Assembly (NCBI GenBank): GCA_002706085.1
Contig: PAJO01000020.1
Coordinates: 60,311 to 106,430, forward strand
From: Alcanivoracaceae bacterium
Lineage (GTDB): Bacteria > Pseudomonadota > Gammaproteobacteria > Pseudomonadales > Alcanivoracaceae
DNA length: 46,120 nucleotides
Direction: 5' to 3'
A program made the position numbers and the translations under genes. Positions 9,017-16,755 of this stretch are shown here, in pieces (the first letter of the stretch is position 1; every line of letters begins with the position of its first letter). The notes under the pieces were generated by a model, which saw nothing but the letters and a program-made list of their open reading frames with translations, had not been told where the DNA came from and did no database searches.

Positions 9017-9045
9017 TCTATACCGGGGTTGGTGACGATTGCCAC
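9017..9045 (-). promoter_or_regulatory. Candidate sigma-70 promoter for gdhB
   Basis: On the minus strand GTGGCA (9045-9040), 17 bases, then TATAGA (9022-9017), placing transcription start about 45 bases before the gdhB ATG. Four of six -35 bases and four of six -10 bases agree with consensus. A reasonable but unproven match. Confidence 0.4.
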
Positions 9046-9082
9046 CCTTGCAAAAACGACGGGGGAAGACCGGACTTGTGTC

Positions 9083-9397
9083 TTACTGTAGCCGCTCAGG
9101 CTGTACCAGCACCCAGGGCATGACCACCACACTCCAAAGAGTCTGGTCTGCGTCATACCACTGAGTTGCCTGCGGGTCCGACACCTTGTCGACCAGCCCC
9201 TTTTCACGCCAAAGACTGATCTCGGCGGCGTTATCTTCCGAAAACGCCACCGCCACATCCACCAGATCCAGACCCGGCGCCACATAGATGGTCTGGCCGC
9301 GGGCAAAAAAGGGCTGCAACTCGGCCCAGCTGGCCTTGGCGGTTTCCTGGTTCAGTTTGGCTTTCAGGATATCGCGGTCTTCACCGTTAGCAGACAT
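9083..9397 (-). CDS. DUF2288 family protein
   Basis: A 104-residue cytoplasmic protein with GGAGG five bases before its ATG. The order ILKAKLNQETAKASWAELQP, FFARGQTIYVAPGLDLVDVA, AEISLWREKGLV and DADQTLWSVVVMPWVLVQ is the standard form of the DUF2288 family (COG5626), found across gammaproteobacteria and cyanobacteria and without known function. It sits between a terminator at 9470-9497 and gdhB, so it likely has its own promoter. No catalytic residue pattern is evident. Confidence 0.8.
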   Translation of the reverse strand: MSANGEDRDILKAKLNQETAKASWAELQPFFARGQTIYVAPGLDLVDVAVAFSEDNAAEISLWREKGLVDKVSDPQATQWYDADQTLWSVVVMPWVLVQPERLQ

Positions 9398-9469
9398 GGT
9401 CGCCTCCGTATTCTGGGGCGGGCATTATCCTTGATGGGATGTGAAGAGGCAAAACGGGGAAAAAGAAAC

Positions 9470-9497
9470 GCCCGCCATCTTTGGGGGTATGGCGGGC
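9470..9497 (-). terminator. Rho-independent terminator after the PhoD-like gene
   Basis: GCCCGCCAT (9470-9478) and ATGGCGGGC (9489-9497) form a 9-bp GC-rich stem with a 10-base loop. Read on the minus strand the stem is followed by GTTTCTTTTT, a good T-tract. It closes transcription coming from the phosphatase gene (stop at 9640). The 142 bases between that stop and the hairpin hold no recognisable gene. Confidence 0.8.
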
Positions 9498-9639
9498 GGG
9501 CTGTACCGGGCCGAAATTGAACATCCGTGTTCTATCGCGTCCTTGCGAGATCAACTGTAGTCCTGTTGGTGCGACGCCTTAAGTCGCAAATCGCCCGACT
9601 TCATGTAAGCCTTTTGCTATACACACCGCTGACAATAGC

Positions 9640-11052
9640 TTACGACCAACGGATTTCCTGGCTTGCTTCCGCCACATGCCGCCGTCTGCGGTCATAAAGA
9701 TCAAAGCAGGCCCCTTCTTCAGTGAAGGCCACCATGGAAAACGCATTATCGCTGAAGACCTGCCCCGGCACATTCACCTGCCCCAGTGGACGCCCCCAGC
9801 CGCCATAGAGCAGGCCAGGCACCCGAATCATCGGCCGATACCAGCGGAACGCCATCAGTGCGGTGGGCCAGAACAGGCCGGAACAGGTCCAACTGTGCAC
9901 CTGCTTGCCACCATTGAGGGTGAGGTTCGCATAGAGCGACGCATGGACATCACCACTGAGGACGACCAGCTTGCGACTGCGACTTTGCGCCATGGCCGTC
10001 AGCAAACGCTGTCGCTGATAACGGAAGCCTTCCCAGGCATCTTTGCCACGGAACGGGCGGCGCTGCTCCGGAAACAGCACCACAGACGTCACCAGTACCT
10101 TGATCCTGTCGGGATCCGTGTCCAGCCAGCGCACAAAGGCCTGCTCCTGCTCTTCGCTGATCATGCGCCGCTGCCAGGACCAGCGGCTCAATACCCGCTC
10201 AGTACGAACATCCATCACAAAGAAATCGGCAGGCCCACGGGAAAAGGTGTACCAGAAGCGATCCGGATCACGATCCAGGTAGGTGCCAGCCTCATTGAGC
10301 GGGGCCGCCGGGGAATGGGAGGCCTGATAAATCTGGTACGCCTTGATGGCCGCCGGGTACTTGCTGGTCCAGCGGTCAGCATTGGCTCGTTCCGGCCAGT
10401 TATTCTCGATCTCATGATCATCCAGAATCATGTAGCTGTTGGTTTCCCGTAACAGCCTGGCCAGGTTGGGCTGGGCAAAACTTTCCCGGTACAGGGAAGA
10501 AAACTCTTCGCGATTATCCGCCGCACCAATGTTGTAAAGGGAGTCGGCGTAAACCTGATCGCCCCCAAACAACACAAAATCGGGCTTTTCGCGGGTGGAC
10601 AGGTCAGACATTTCGGCAAAGATCTTGTCGGCTCTGTCGTCCTGGATCTTGCCGTCAAAACCCACAAACCGGTAGCAACAGGAGCCAAACAGAAAGCGGG
10701 TCTGATCTGCATCCGGCTGGTTGGTCACAAAGCTGCCCTCACTGGCAGCAGACCAATCCAGTTCTGCCGGCTCTTCATCCGGAACCCAACCCGCCTGATA
10801 GTGATAGCGGGTACCAGGCGCCAGATCATTAAGAATCACCACCCCGGAACCATCAAAATTGCCATTCAAGCGAAAACGACGGGCGTCGGACCATTGCGGC
10901 TCACCTTCGCGGCGCCAACGGATACGCCCCCACAGAAACTTGCTGCCGGCAGCCAGGGTTCCCTGGGGCAAGGCACCAAACAGGCGCACATGAGTATTGC
11001 CGGCCTCCCCCACTATCGGCCCGACGGCGAAGCGTTCCACTATCCTTGTCAT
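9640..11052 (-). CDS. PhoD-like metallophosphoesterase
   Basis: A 470-residue member of the alkaline phosphatase D superfamily, which hydrolyses phosphate mono- or diesters using a metal centre with an iron or calcium pair. An N-terminal fibronectin-like part (WGRIRWRREG, LNDLAPGTRYHYQAGW) is followed by the metallophosphatase core from about residue 117: FGSCCY, FLLFGGDQVYADS near 160, MILDDHEIENNW near 210 and VVLSGDVHASLYA near 365, all expected metal-site motifs. No Tat or Sec signal peptide is visible at the chosen start (ATG at 11052 with AAGGGG eight bases upstream), unlike classical secreted PhoD, so this is likely a cytoplasmic relative. It diverges from the sensor kinase at 11135. 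No Pho box was recognised. Confidence 0.85.
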   Translation of the reverse strand: MTRIVERFAVGPIVGEAGNTHVRLFGALPQGTLAAGSKFLWGRIRWRREGEPQWSDARRFRLNGNFDGSGVVILNDLAPGTRYHYQAGWVPDEEPAELDWSAASEGSFVTNQPDADQTRFLFGSCCYRFVGFDGKIQDDRADKIFAEMSDLSTREKPDFVLFGGDQVYADSLYNIGAADNREEFSSLYRESFAQPNLARLLRETNSYMILDDHEIENNWPERANADRWTSKYPAAIKAYQIYQASHSPAAPLNEAGTYLDRDPDRFWYTFSRGPADFFVMDVRTERVLSRWSWQRRMISEEQEQAFVRWLDTDPDRIKVLVTSVVLFPEQRRPFRGKDAWEGFRYQRQRLLTAMAQSRSRKLVVLSGDVHASLYANLTLNGGKQVHSWTCSGLFWPTALMAFRWYRPMIRVPGLLYGGWGRPLGQVNVPGQVFSDNAFSMVAFTEEGACFDLYDRRRRHVAEASQEIRWS

Positions 11053-11134
11053 TGTTATCCCCTTGATTGAGCCCCCCGGCCCACACTGCTAGCATCTCAG
11101 TAGCTTACCTACCTATTGCCAGGATCGATTCATA

Positions 11135-13939
11135 GTGTGCAAGGACGCTGGATACGCCCTTTATCTTGTTGTTGCCATCTTTCTGATGTGCCTGTCTTCT
11201 GCAAGTACAGCTGACAGTACAGGCACGCAGATTATTGCTGAACAACAACAGAGTCTACAGCCCTATGACGGGCTGCAATATTTTTGTTCCTCCCCGGAGG
11301 ATATTCCGGACATTACGGGTATCCAGATGCGCAGTGACCTGAACTGGCACTCCGCCGGGGGCAACGCCCCTAACCTGGGGTTTACCTCACAACAGTGCTG
11401 GTTCCATTTTTCCGTTCGCAACCTGAATCATCTGCACCATGAGTGGCAGCTTCGCGTGGATTACGCCATGCTCGGTGAGATTGATGTCTATCAGATCGAT
11501 GCAGGCGGCACGCTGATTGCCCACTATCAGGCCGGTATGGACCGGGAATTTTCGCTACGCCCCAATCTGCAGCCTACACCGGTATTTCCGCTTTCCCTGC
11601 CCGCCGGTCAGAACAGTGATATCTATCTGCGGGTCGCCTCTGCCCACAGCATTCAATTGCCGCTGACGCTGCAATCACGAGAACAGTTTGCCGCGTACTC
11701 CCAAAATATGACGATTGTGCAAGGGATCTTTTTCGGCGGCATGCTGGTCATGATTCTGTATAACCTGTCTTTGTTCTTTACCGTCAGGGAAAAGGTCTAT
11801 CTTCTCTATGTCTGCTGGTCCACGGCCATCACCCTTTTTCTCGCCATTTTGCATGGCTATGCACAACGCTATCTGTGGCCCAATTCCCCGCTCGTCAGCA
11901 GTTATATCATCCACTTTCTGCTCCCGCTGCTGGTATTGCTTCCTTCCCTGTTCACCCTGCATTTTCTGGCGCTAAAGGAAAAAGCACCGAAAATGGCGGT
12001 ATGGCTGCGGGGCCTGGTCGCGGTGGGTACGATCCTGTTTCTGGCAGCGCCATTCAGTAGTCGCCAGGCACTGATTCCGATTTCTGTGTTCGCCATTCTG
12101 GTGATGGACTTCAGCATCCTTACCATTGGTCTGCTGCGCTTGCGGGCGGGCGACCCCGATGCCCGTATCTTTACCTTCGCCTGGGGCTGCTTCATGGTCG
12201 GCGCCGCCACCATGGTGCTAAACAAATATGGGCTTATCCCGCGAACCTCAATCACGGAAAATCTGGTACAGGTCGGCGTATTCCTGGAAGTCGTATTGTT
12301 GTCTCTGGCACTGGCCCGCCGCATCAATCGGCTCAAGGAAGCCCATTCGGATTCAATTCGCGAGCGGGCCATCGCAGAGATGGAAGCCTTCAAGGCAGGC
12401 GCTCGCAATCATGCCAAAAGTGAATTCCTGGCCACCATGAGCCATGAAATTCGCACCCCGATGAATGGCATCATGGGCATGACTGACCTGCTGCGCCGGA
12501 CCCCCCTGAGCCAGCAACAAGCCCAATATGTCAGCACCATTTACCAGTCCACCCAATCCCTGTTGACGGTAATCAACGACATACTCGACTACTCACGGAT
12601 TGAGTCCGGCAAGCTGGAGCTGGACTACCAGCATATTGCCGTCGAAAGCATCGTGGATGATTGTGTCAGGCTGTTCGCGTTGCGCTCCAGCGAGAAAAAT
12701 CTGCCTCTCTACATTCACATCGACAGTCGGGTGCCCGACCAGATTCGCACTGACCCGATCCGCCTGAAACAGATCATCACCAACTTGCTCAGCAATGCGT
12801 TCAAATTCACCGAGCGGGGCAATATCGCCCTGCACCTGACCCTCAAGCAGCCGGTCAACAACCAGAACCAATGCGTCTTGATGATCGAGGTCGTCGATAC
12901 CGGCATAGGTCTGGACGAAGGTCAGCAAGGGGCTTTGTTCCAGACCATCAACGAGCTTCCCAATCGTGGCAAGCATGCGGGCGCCGGGCTGGGACTGGTC
13001 ATCTGTAAACGCCTCACCGATTTGCTCGGCGGCGACATCGGCGTGTCCAGTTCACTCGGCCGTGGCGCCACGTTCTGGCTCTCGCTTCCGGTGGAAGCCG
13101 TCAAGTCGCGCCAGCAACCGGCGCTGCGCAATCGCTCAGCCGTGGTCATCTCCAGCACCCCGGCCCAGCTGCTGAGCCTGTCGCAAATCCTCAGCCGCTG
13201 GGGCGCCAAGACCCAGGAATTCCGCGATGTGGAAACCGCCCTGGACCCGGCCAATCCCTCCCGGCCGGCGGACTTTGTCGTAGCGGATCTGGCCGTGATG
13301 GAAAACCCGCACTATGTCGAGCGCCTACGCAGCCACTATCAGTCACCGACCCTGCTGTTGTTGCACCCCACGGGGGAATCCCTGAGCGAAACCCTGCCAG
13401 AAGACCTGCTGATGATCGAGACGCCCTTCTCTTGCCAGGCCCTCAAACGCAGCCTGCTGACCGGCAAGGACGATTCCGGTCACGACGCCCATCTGCAGGA
13501 AACCCAAACGGTGATTCTCGACAAGGCCAACCACCTGAACGTGGTCGTTGCAGAAGACAACCCGGTCAACCAGCTGGTGATCGACAGCATCCTCAAGTCC
13601 CTTGGCATCCAGCCCACTCTCGTCAGTGATGGGGAGCAAGCTCTGGGGTTACTGCGCGAACAACCCAGCTACTGGGACATCATCTTCATGGATTGCGAAA
13701 TGCCCATCATGGACGGCTATCAAGCCACCCATGAGATCCGTGACATGGAAGCCCGGCAAAGCAGCCAGCCCCATTGCTGGATCATCGGGCTGTCTGCGCA
13801 TGCCACCAACGAATACGTGCAAAAAGCCCGCGATGCCGGCATGGATGACTACCTCAGCAAACCGGTATCCCAGCAGCAGGTCAGTGAAGCCCTAAAACGG
13901 GCCCAGCTGTCCATGTCGAAGGGCAACGGCAACGCCTGA
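11135..13939 (+). CDS. Hybrid sensor histidine kinase with 7TMR-DISM sensor
   Basis: A 934-residue membrane kinase starting at GTG 11135, which gives a full signal peptide (hydrophobic 8-24, AST/AD). Order: periplasmic 7TMR-DISM extracellular domain (about 40-180), seven transmembrane helices (about 195-395), HisKA with phospho-acceptor His437 in [11 protein letters not shown], HATPase (N box [11 protein letters not shown]1 VDTGIG, G2 GAGLGLVI), a degenerate receiver-like segment (about 665-775), and a true receiver with Asp853 in [11 protein letters not shown]. The architecture is BarA-like. 7TMR-DISM domains are thought to bind carbohydrates or other small ligands. There is no response regulator gene beside it. 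The next gene downstream is a siderophore receptor, but a hairpin and a separate promoter lie between them, so co-transcription is not implied. Confidence 0.9.
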   Translation: MCKDAGYALYLVVAIFLMCLSSASTADSTGTQIIAEQQQSLQPYDGLQYFCSSPEDIPDITGIQMRSDLNWHSAGGNAPNLGFTSQQCWFHFSVRNLNHLHHEWQLRVDYAMLGEIDVYQIDAGGTLIAHYQAGMDREFSLRPNLQPTPVFPLSLPAGQNSDIYLRVASAHSIQLPLTLQSREQFAAYSQNMTIVQGIFFGGMLVMILYNLSLFFTVREKVYLLYVCWSTAITLFLAILHGYAQRYLWPNSPLVSSYIIHFLLPLLVLLPSLFTLHFLALKEKAPKMAVWLRGLVAVGTILFLAAPFSSRQALIPISVFAILVMDFSILTIGLLRLRAGDPDARIFTFAWGCFMVGAATMVLNKYGLIPRTSITENLVQVGVFLEVVLLSLALARRINRLKEAHSDSIRERAIAEMEAFKAGARNHAKSEFLATMSHEIRTPMNGIMGMTDLLRRTPLSQQQAQYVSTIYQSTQSLLTVINDILDYSRIESGKLELDYQHIAVESIVDDCVRLFALRSSEKNLPLYIHIDSRVPDQIRTDPIRLKQIITNLLSNAFKFTERGNIALHLTLKQPVNNQNQCVLMIEVVDTGIGLDEGQQGALFQTINELPNRGKHAGAGLGLVICKRLTDLLGGDIGVSSSLGRGATFWLSLPVEAVKSRQQPALRNRSAVVISSTPAQLLSLSQILSRWGAKTQEFRDVETALDPANPSRPADFVVADLAVMENPHYVERLRSHYQSPTLLLLHPTGESLSETLPEDLLMIETPFSCQALKRSLLTGKDDSGHDAHLQETQTVILDKANHLNVVVAEDNPVNQLVIDSILKSLGIQPTLVSDGEQALGLLREQPSYWDIIFMDCEMPIMDGYQATHEIRDMEARQSSQPHCWIIGLSAHATNEYVQKARDAGMDDYLSKPVSQQQVSEALKRAQLSMSKGNGNA

Positions 13940-13991
13940 GAGGCGGATCGTTGTTCCATTCAGCCGAAACAGTGGCTCACCACACACCTCC

Positions 13992-14012
13992 CCCCCTCAG
14001 TGCTTGAGGGGG
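13992..14012 (+). terminator. Hairpin after the DISM kinase
   Basis: CCCCCTCA (13992-13999), loop GTGCT, TGAGGGGG (14005-14012): an 8-bp GC-rich stem 53 bases past the kinase stop. No T-tract follows on the plus strand, so it may be a weak terminator or a 3-prime stabilising structure. Confidence 0.5.
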
Positions 14013-14066
14013 CACTCCGTCTGAGCACAAAAAAACACACTTCGCAATAGCACTCATTCTCAAGGT

Positions 14067-14085
14067 GCAAATGAAACCCATTCAC
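14067..14085. promoter_or_regulatory. Possible Fur box before the siderophore receptor
   Basis: GCAAATGAAACCCATTCAC agrees with the 19-base Fur consensus at 12 positions by eye and overlaps the -35 region of the candidate promoter, where an iron repressor would act. Iron control is expected for this receptor class. The match is only moderate. Confidence 0.4.
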
Positions 14086-14109
14086 GAATGATGTTCGATC
14101 TGCTACTGT
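14081..14109 (+). promoter_or_regulatory. Candidate promoter of the TonB receptor, extended -10
   Basis: TTCACG (14081-14086), 17-base spacer, then TACTGT (14104-14109) preceded by TGC, giving the extended -10 pattern TGnTAnnnT. Spacing is optimal. It is the best sigma-70 match in the gap between the kinase and the receptor. Confidence 0.5.
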
Positions 14110-14236
14110 GCGCCCGCCTTATTTACGTTACTTACACAGTCAATTGATTGCTCTTCGCACCCGGGTCTCGATCACTTACACCTTCATAACAATATGAGGC
14201 CCCGTGGAACGACGCACATTACGAGGATATCTGCTC

Positions 14237-16366
14237 ATGGCTTTTAAACCGACCCAGATGGCACTTGCCTTGGCTCAATGGCGGCAAGCAACTTCCGCCG
14301 TCGTCGGCTGTACCGCTCTGCTCGCCTTGCCAACCAGTGTGCTGGCTGAAGACGCCGCCGCCGACAACCAGGGCGACGAGGTGTACCGCCTGGCTCCTGT
14401 GATCGTCAACAGTCAGGCCAATGCCTATGACGACCCGGACTCCGTGGTGGCCAAAGAACTGTGGGTGGGAGGAAAAGTCCCAACCAGTATCCTCAACACG
14501 CCGGCATCGGTCTCCGTGATTACCGGTGCAGAAATCGAGCAGCGTGACGCCAATACAACCGAAGAAGTCCTGCAATATACCCCTGGCATTATTACCGACT
14601 ACTACGGCACTGACGACCGTAACGACTACTTCAAGATTCGCGGTTTCCAGGCCACCACCTACCGTGACGGCCTGACGCTGGGCTCCATGCGCGGCGTCCG
14701 GGAAGAGCCTTTTGCCTATGAGCGCGTGGAAGTTCTGCGCGGTGCCAATTCCACCCTGTTCGGCCCCGCTGACCCCGGTGGTTCCGTCAACTTCGTGAGC
14801 AAGCAACCGCGCTTCGAACGTTTTGGTCGTGGTTACCTGTCCTACGGATCTTTCGATCACATCGAAGCGGGTATCGACACCGGTAACGCCCTGAACGATG
14901 AAAAAACGCTGGCCTATCGTTTCACCGCCAAGGCCCAGGATGGCGAGCGCGAATACGACTACTCCAAAGATAACGACGAGTTCGTCATGACAGGGGTCAC
15001 CTGGGATCCGACCGCCGCCACCTCTGCCACACTCATTCTGGATTACCTGAACCGTGACAGCACCCCCAACAGCGGAGGTTACCCGCTGGATCGTGAGTAC
15101 GACCGCAGCGACTTTTTCGGCGAGCCAGACTTCAACTACCACAACGTCGAGCGCTTTAATGCAACCGGCATGATCAGCCATGATTTCTTTAACGGCTTTA
15201 TTCTGCGTGGCAACCTGCGCTACAGCGACCTGACCGATAACTTCGGCTATATCTACCTGTATGACTACGAAGGTCGCCCGGGCACAGTGGTAGACCGCTA
15301 TAACTTCGGCACCGACAGCCAGGCCGAAGAGCTCATCGGTAACGCTATCCTGCAATACGATGCGCGCTTTGAGCACATGGACAGCAGCACCCTGCTGGGC
15401 ATTGAATACCGTGACGCCTCCACTCAGGATCAGTCCTTCTACGGCACCGCTGGCTCCATCGATCTGGCAAACCCGGTCTACACCGGCGCACCAACGACAC
15501 TGAGCTATTACAGCGATAACGAGCGCGACTACAAGACCCGGTCAGTGTTCCTGCAACAGAACCTGTCCTTCCTGGATCGCTATATCGTCACAGCAGGCGT
15601 CCGTACGGATTCCATGGATCTGTCCAGCACGGATATCAGCGGCACCCGGGATTCCGACGACATCACCGAAACCTCCTTCAGTGGTGCCCTCACCTATATG
15701 ATCAACGATCAGGTTTCCACCTACTTCAGTTTCGTGGAATCCGTGGCACCGCCGTCTATTGGCGTCGATCCCGAACGTGGCGAACAATTCGAAGTCGGCG
15801 CCAAGTACGCTCCGGCCAACATGAACGCCCTGTTCTCCGCCGCGGTGTATGACCTGACCAAGAAGGACATTACCATTGCGGTTGTACAGCCCTCTGGCGT
15901 TATCGAGCGTGAGACCATTGGTGAATCCAATGTTCGCGGTGTAGACCTTGAAGCCCGGTCAGAACTCACTGACAACCTGAGCCTGATTGGTGGCTACTCC
16001 TATATGGAAGCCGAAGTCGTCAAAGGCACACTGAGAAATGGTACGGTTCTCGACAAAAATGAACTGACGATTGCGCCGAAGCATACCGCTTCGCTGTGGA
16101 GCTACTACAACCTGGAAAGCCTGAATATGGATGTGGGGCTGGGTGCGCGCTACGTGGGTTCCTACTACTTTGACGCCGCCAACACGGCAAAAAGCGAAGC
16201 CGCAACACTGTTCGACTTTGCCTATACCTACCACCTGACCAAGGCGGCAGACCTGACACTGAATGTCAGCAACCTGCTTGATGAACAGCACGTGGTTGGC
16301 TCTGGCACTGCCGATTACTACAACCCCGGTCGGGATTTCATGGCCACTATCAGCTACAACTGGTAA
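14237..16366 (+). CDS. TonB-dependent siderophore receptor
   Basis: A 709-residue outer-membrane receptor that imports ferric siderophores using energy from TonB. The start at 14237 has GAGG upstream and yields a signal peptide ending in SVLA before EDAAAD; a GTG at 14204 would lengthen the N-terminus without a ribosome site. The plug domain follows (TPASVSVITGAEIEQRDANT, LQYTPGI, FKIRGFQATTYRDG, ERVEVLRGANSTLFGPADPGG), then a barrel of about 22 strands ending in NW, with the C-terminal aromatic residue needed for BAM insertion. NLLDEQHVVGSG and DYYNPGRDFMATISYNW are typical of the FhuE/FpvA/ferrichrome group. There is no N-terminal signalling domain of the FecA type. A strong terminator follows. 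The specific siderophore cannot be told. Confidence 0.95.
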   Translation: MAFKPTQMALALAQWRQATSAVVGCTALLALPTSVLAEDAAADNQGDEVYRLAPVIVNSQANAYDDPDSVVAKELWVGGKVPTSILNTPASVSVITGAEIEQRDANTTEEVLQYTPGIITDYYGTDDRNDYFKIRGFQATTYRDGLTLGSMRGVREEPFAYERVEVLRGANSTLFGPADPGGSVNFVSKQPRFERFGRGYLSYGSFDHIEAGIDTGNALNDEKTLAYRFTAKAQDGEREYDYSKDNDEFVMTGVTWDPTAATSATLILDYLNRDSTPNSGGYPLDREYDRSDFFGEPDFNYHNVERFNATGMISHDFFNGFILRGNLRYSDLTDNFGYIYLYDYEGRPGTVVDRYNFGTDSQAEELIGNAILQYDARFEHMDSSTLLGIEYRDASTQDQSFYGTAGSIDLANPVYTGAPTTLSYYSDNERDYKTRSVFLQQNLSFLDRYIVTAGVRTDSMDLSSTDISGTRDSDDITETSFSGALTYMINDQVSTYFSFVESVAPPSIGVDPERGEQFEVGAKYAPANMNALFSAAVYDLTKKDITIAVVQPSGVIERETIGESNVRGVDLEARSELTDNLSLIGGYSYMEAEVVKGTLRNGTVLDKNELTIAPKHTASLWSYYNLESLNMDVGLGARYVGSYYFDAANTAKSEAATLFDFAYTYHLTKAADLTLNVSNLLDEQHVVGSGTADYYNPGRDFMATISYNW

Positions 16367-16389
16367 GCCTGGTCCTCTGTCCCGATGTG

Positions 16390-16417
16390 AGAGCGGCCCC
16401 TGTGGCCGCTCTTTTTT
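16390..16417 (+). terminator. Strong rho-independent terminator of the TonB receptor
   Basis: AGAGCGGCC (16390-16398), loop CCTGT, GGCCGCTCT (16404-16412), then TTTTT. A perfect 9-bp GC-rich stem with an immediate T-tract, 24 bases after the receptor stop. Confidence 0.93.
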
Positions 16418-16755
16418 GGGTTCACCGCGGGTTTCCGGGAAAAGCCGAATTTAATCCCCTCCCTTTCCGTAGGAGCGTCGCTCGCGGCGCGATAACCCAC
16501 GTCGTTAAAGACTGATTTACCACAGAGGACACAGGGTTCACTGAAGAAGACGGTTATCCTCAGTGAACCCTGTGTCCTCTGTGGTGAAAATGCTTTTGAT
16601 CCTGGTCTGGAATCGCGCCGCCAGCGACGCTCCTACGGCATGGCGCGTGCTGCGGGCCATTCCCTCAACCTTTGTTAGGTTCACCGCAGTCTGCCAGAAA
16701 GGGTTGGACAGAATTCGCTGCCAGTAAAGGGAGTTGATGAACCCAGAGCGATGAC
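16418..16755. other. 338-bp gap carrying a nested repeat element
   Basis: Between the receptor terminator and the stop of the second kinase. Most of it is the nested inverted repeat at 16467-16638. On its two sides lie imperfect similar segments that both begin GGTTCACCGC (16419 and 16678 approx.), which may be coincidence or traces of a duplication. No open frame of protein character was found. Confidence 0.6.
16467..16638. repeat. Nested inverted-repeat element (REPIN/MITE-like)
   Basis: Outer arms at 16467-16493 and 16612-16638 are 27 bases each and match in 26 of 27 positions as reverse complements; they begin CCGTAGGAGCGTCGCT and end GGCGCGAT. Inside lies a second pair, 16519-16544 and 16560-16585, 26 bases each with a perfect match, beginning ACCACAGAGGACACAGGG, around a 15-base loop. 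The outer arm resembles the GTAGGAGCG-type REP palindromes common in pseudomonads and relatives, so the unit looks like a REP doublet (REPIN) flanking a second palindrome. It encodes no protein; if mobile, it would depend on a RAYT transposase elsewhere. Confidence 0.8.

Larger units (their letters stand above)
13940..14236. other. 297-bp gap before the TonB receptor
   Basis: It contains a hairpin soon after the kinase stop (13992-14012), an A-rich stretch at 14029-14036, a candidate Fur-type site (14067-14085) and a promoter with an extended -10 (14081-14109). No open frame of protein-like character was seen. The distance from the promoter to the receptor start leaves a leader of about 120 bases with no recognised riboswitch. 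Confidence 0.6.

Noticed and set aside
14044-14062. GCAATAGCACTCATTCTCA as a Fur box
   Set aside because: Only about ten of nineteen positions agree and it lies upstream of the -35; the site at 14067-14085 matches better and overlaps the promoter.
14219-15376. Open frame of 385 codons on the minus strand opposite the TonB receptor
   Set aside because: Repetitive Val/Gly/Ala composition is the mirror of the receptor's codons; no start site or family match, while the receptor frame has a signal peptide, plug motifs and a terminator.
16519-16585. Inner 26-bp hairpin as a transcription terminator
   Set aside because: A strong terminator for the receptor already lies at 16390-16417, the stem is far longer than usual terminators, and no T-tract follows on either strand; it fits better as part of the repeat element.
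16418-16755. CRISPR array
   Set aside because: The repeats here are inverted, not regularly spaced direct repeats, and there are no cas genes in the window.
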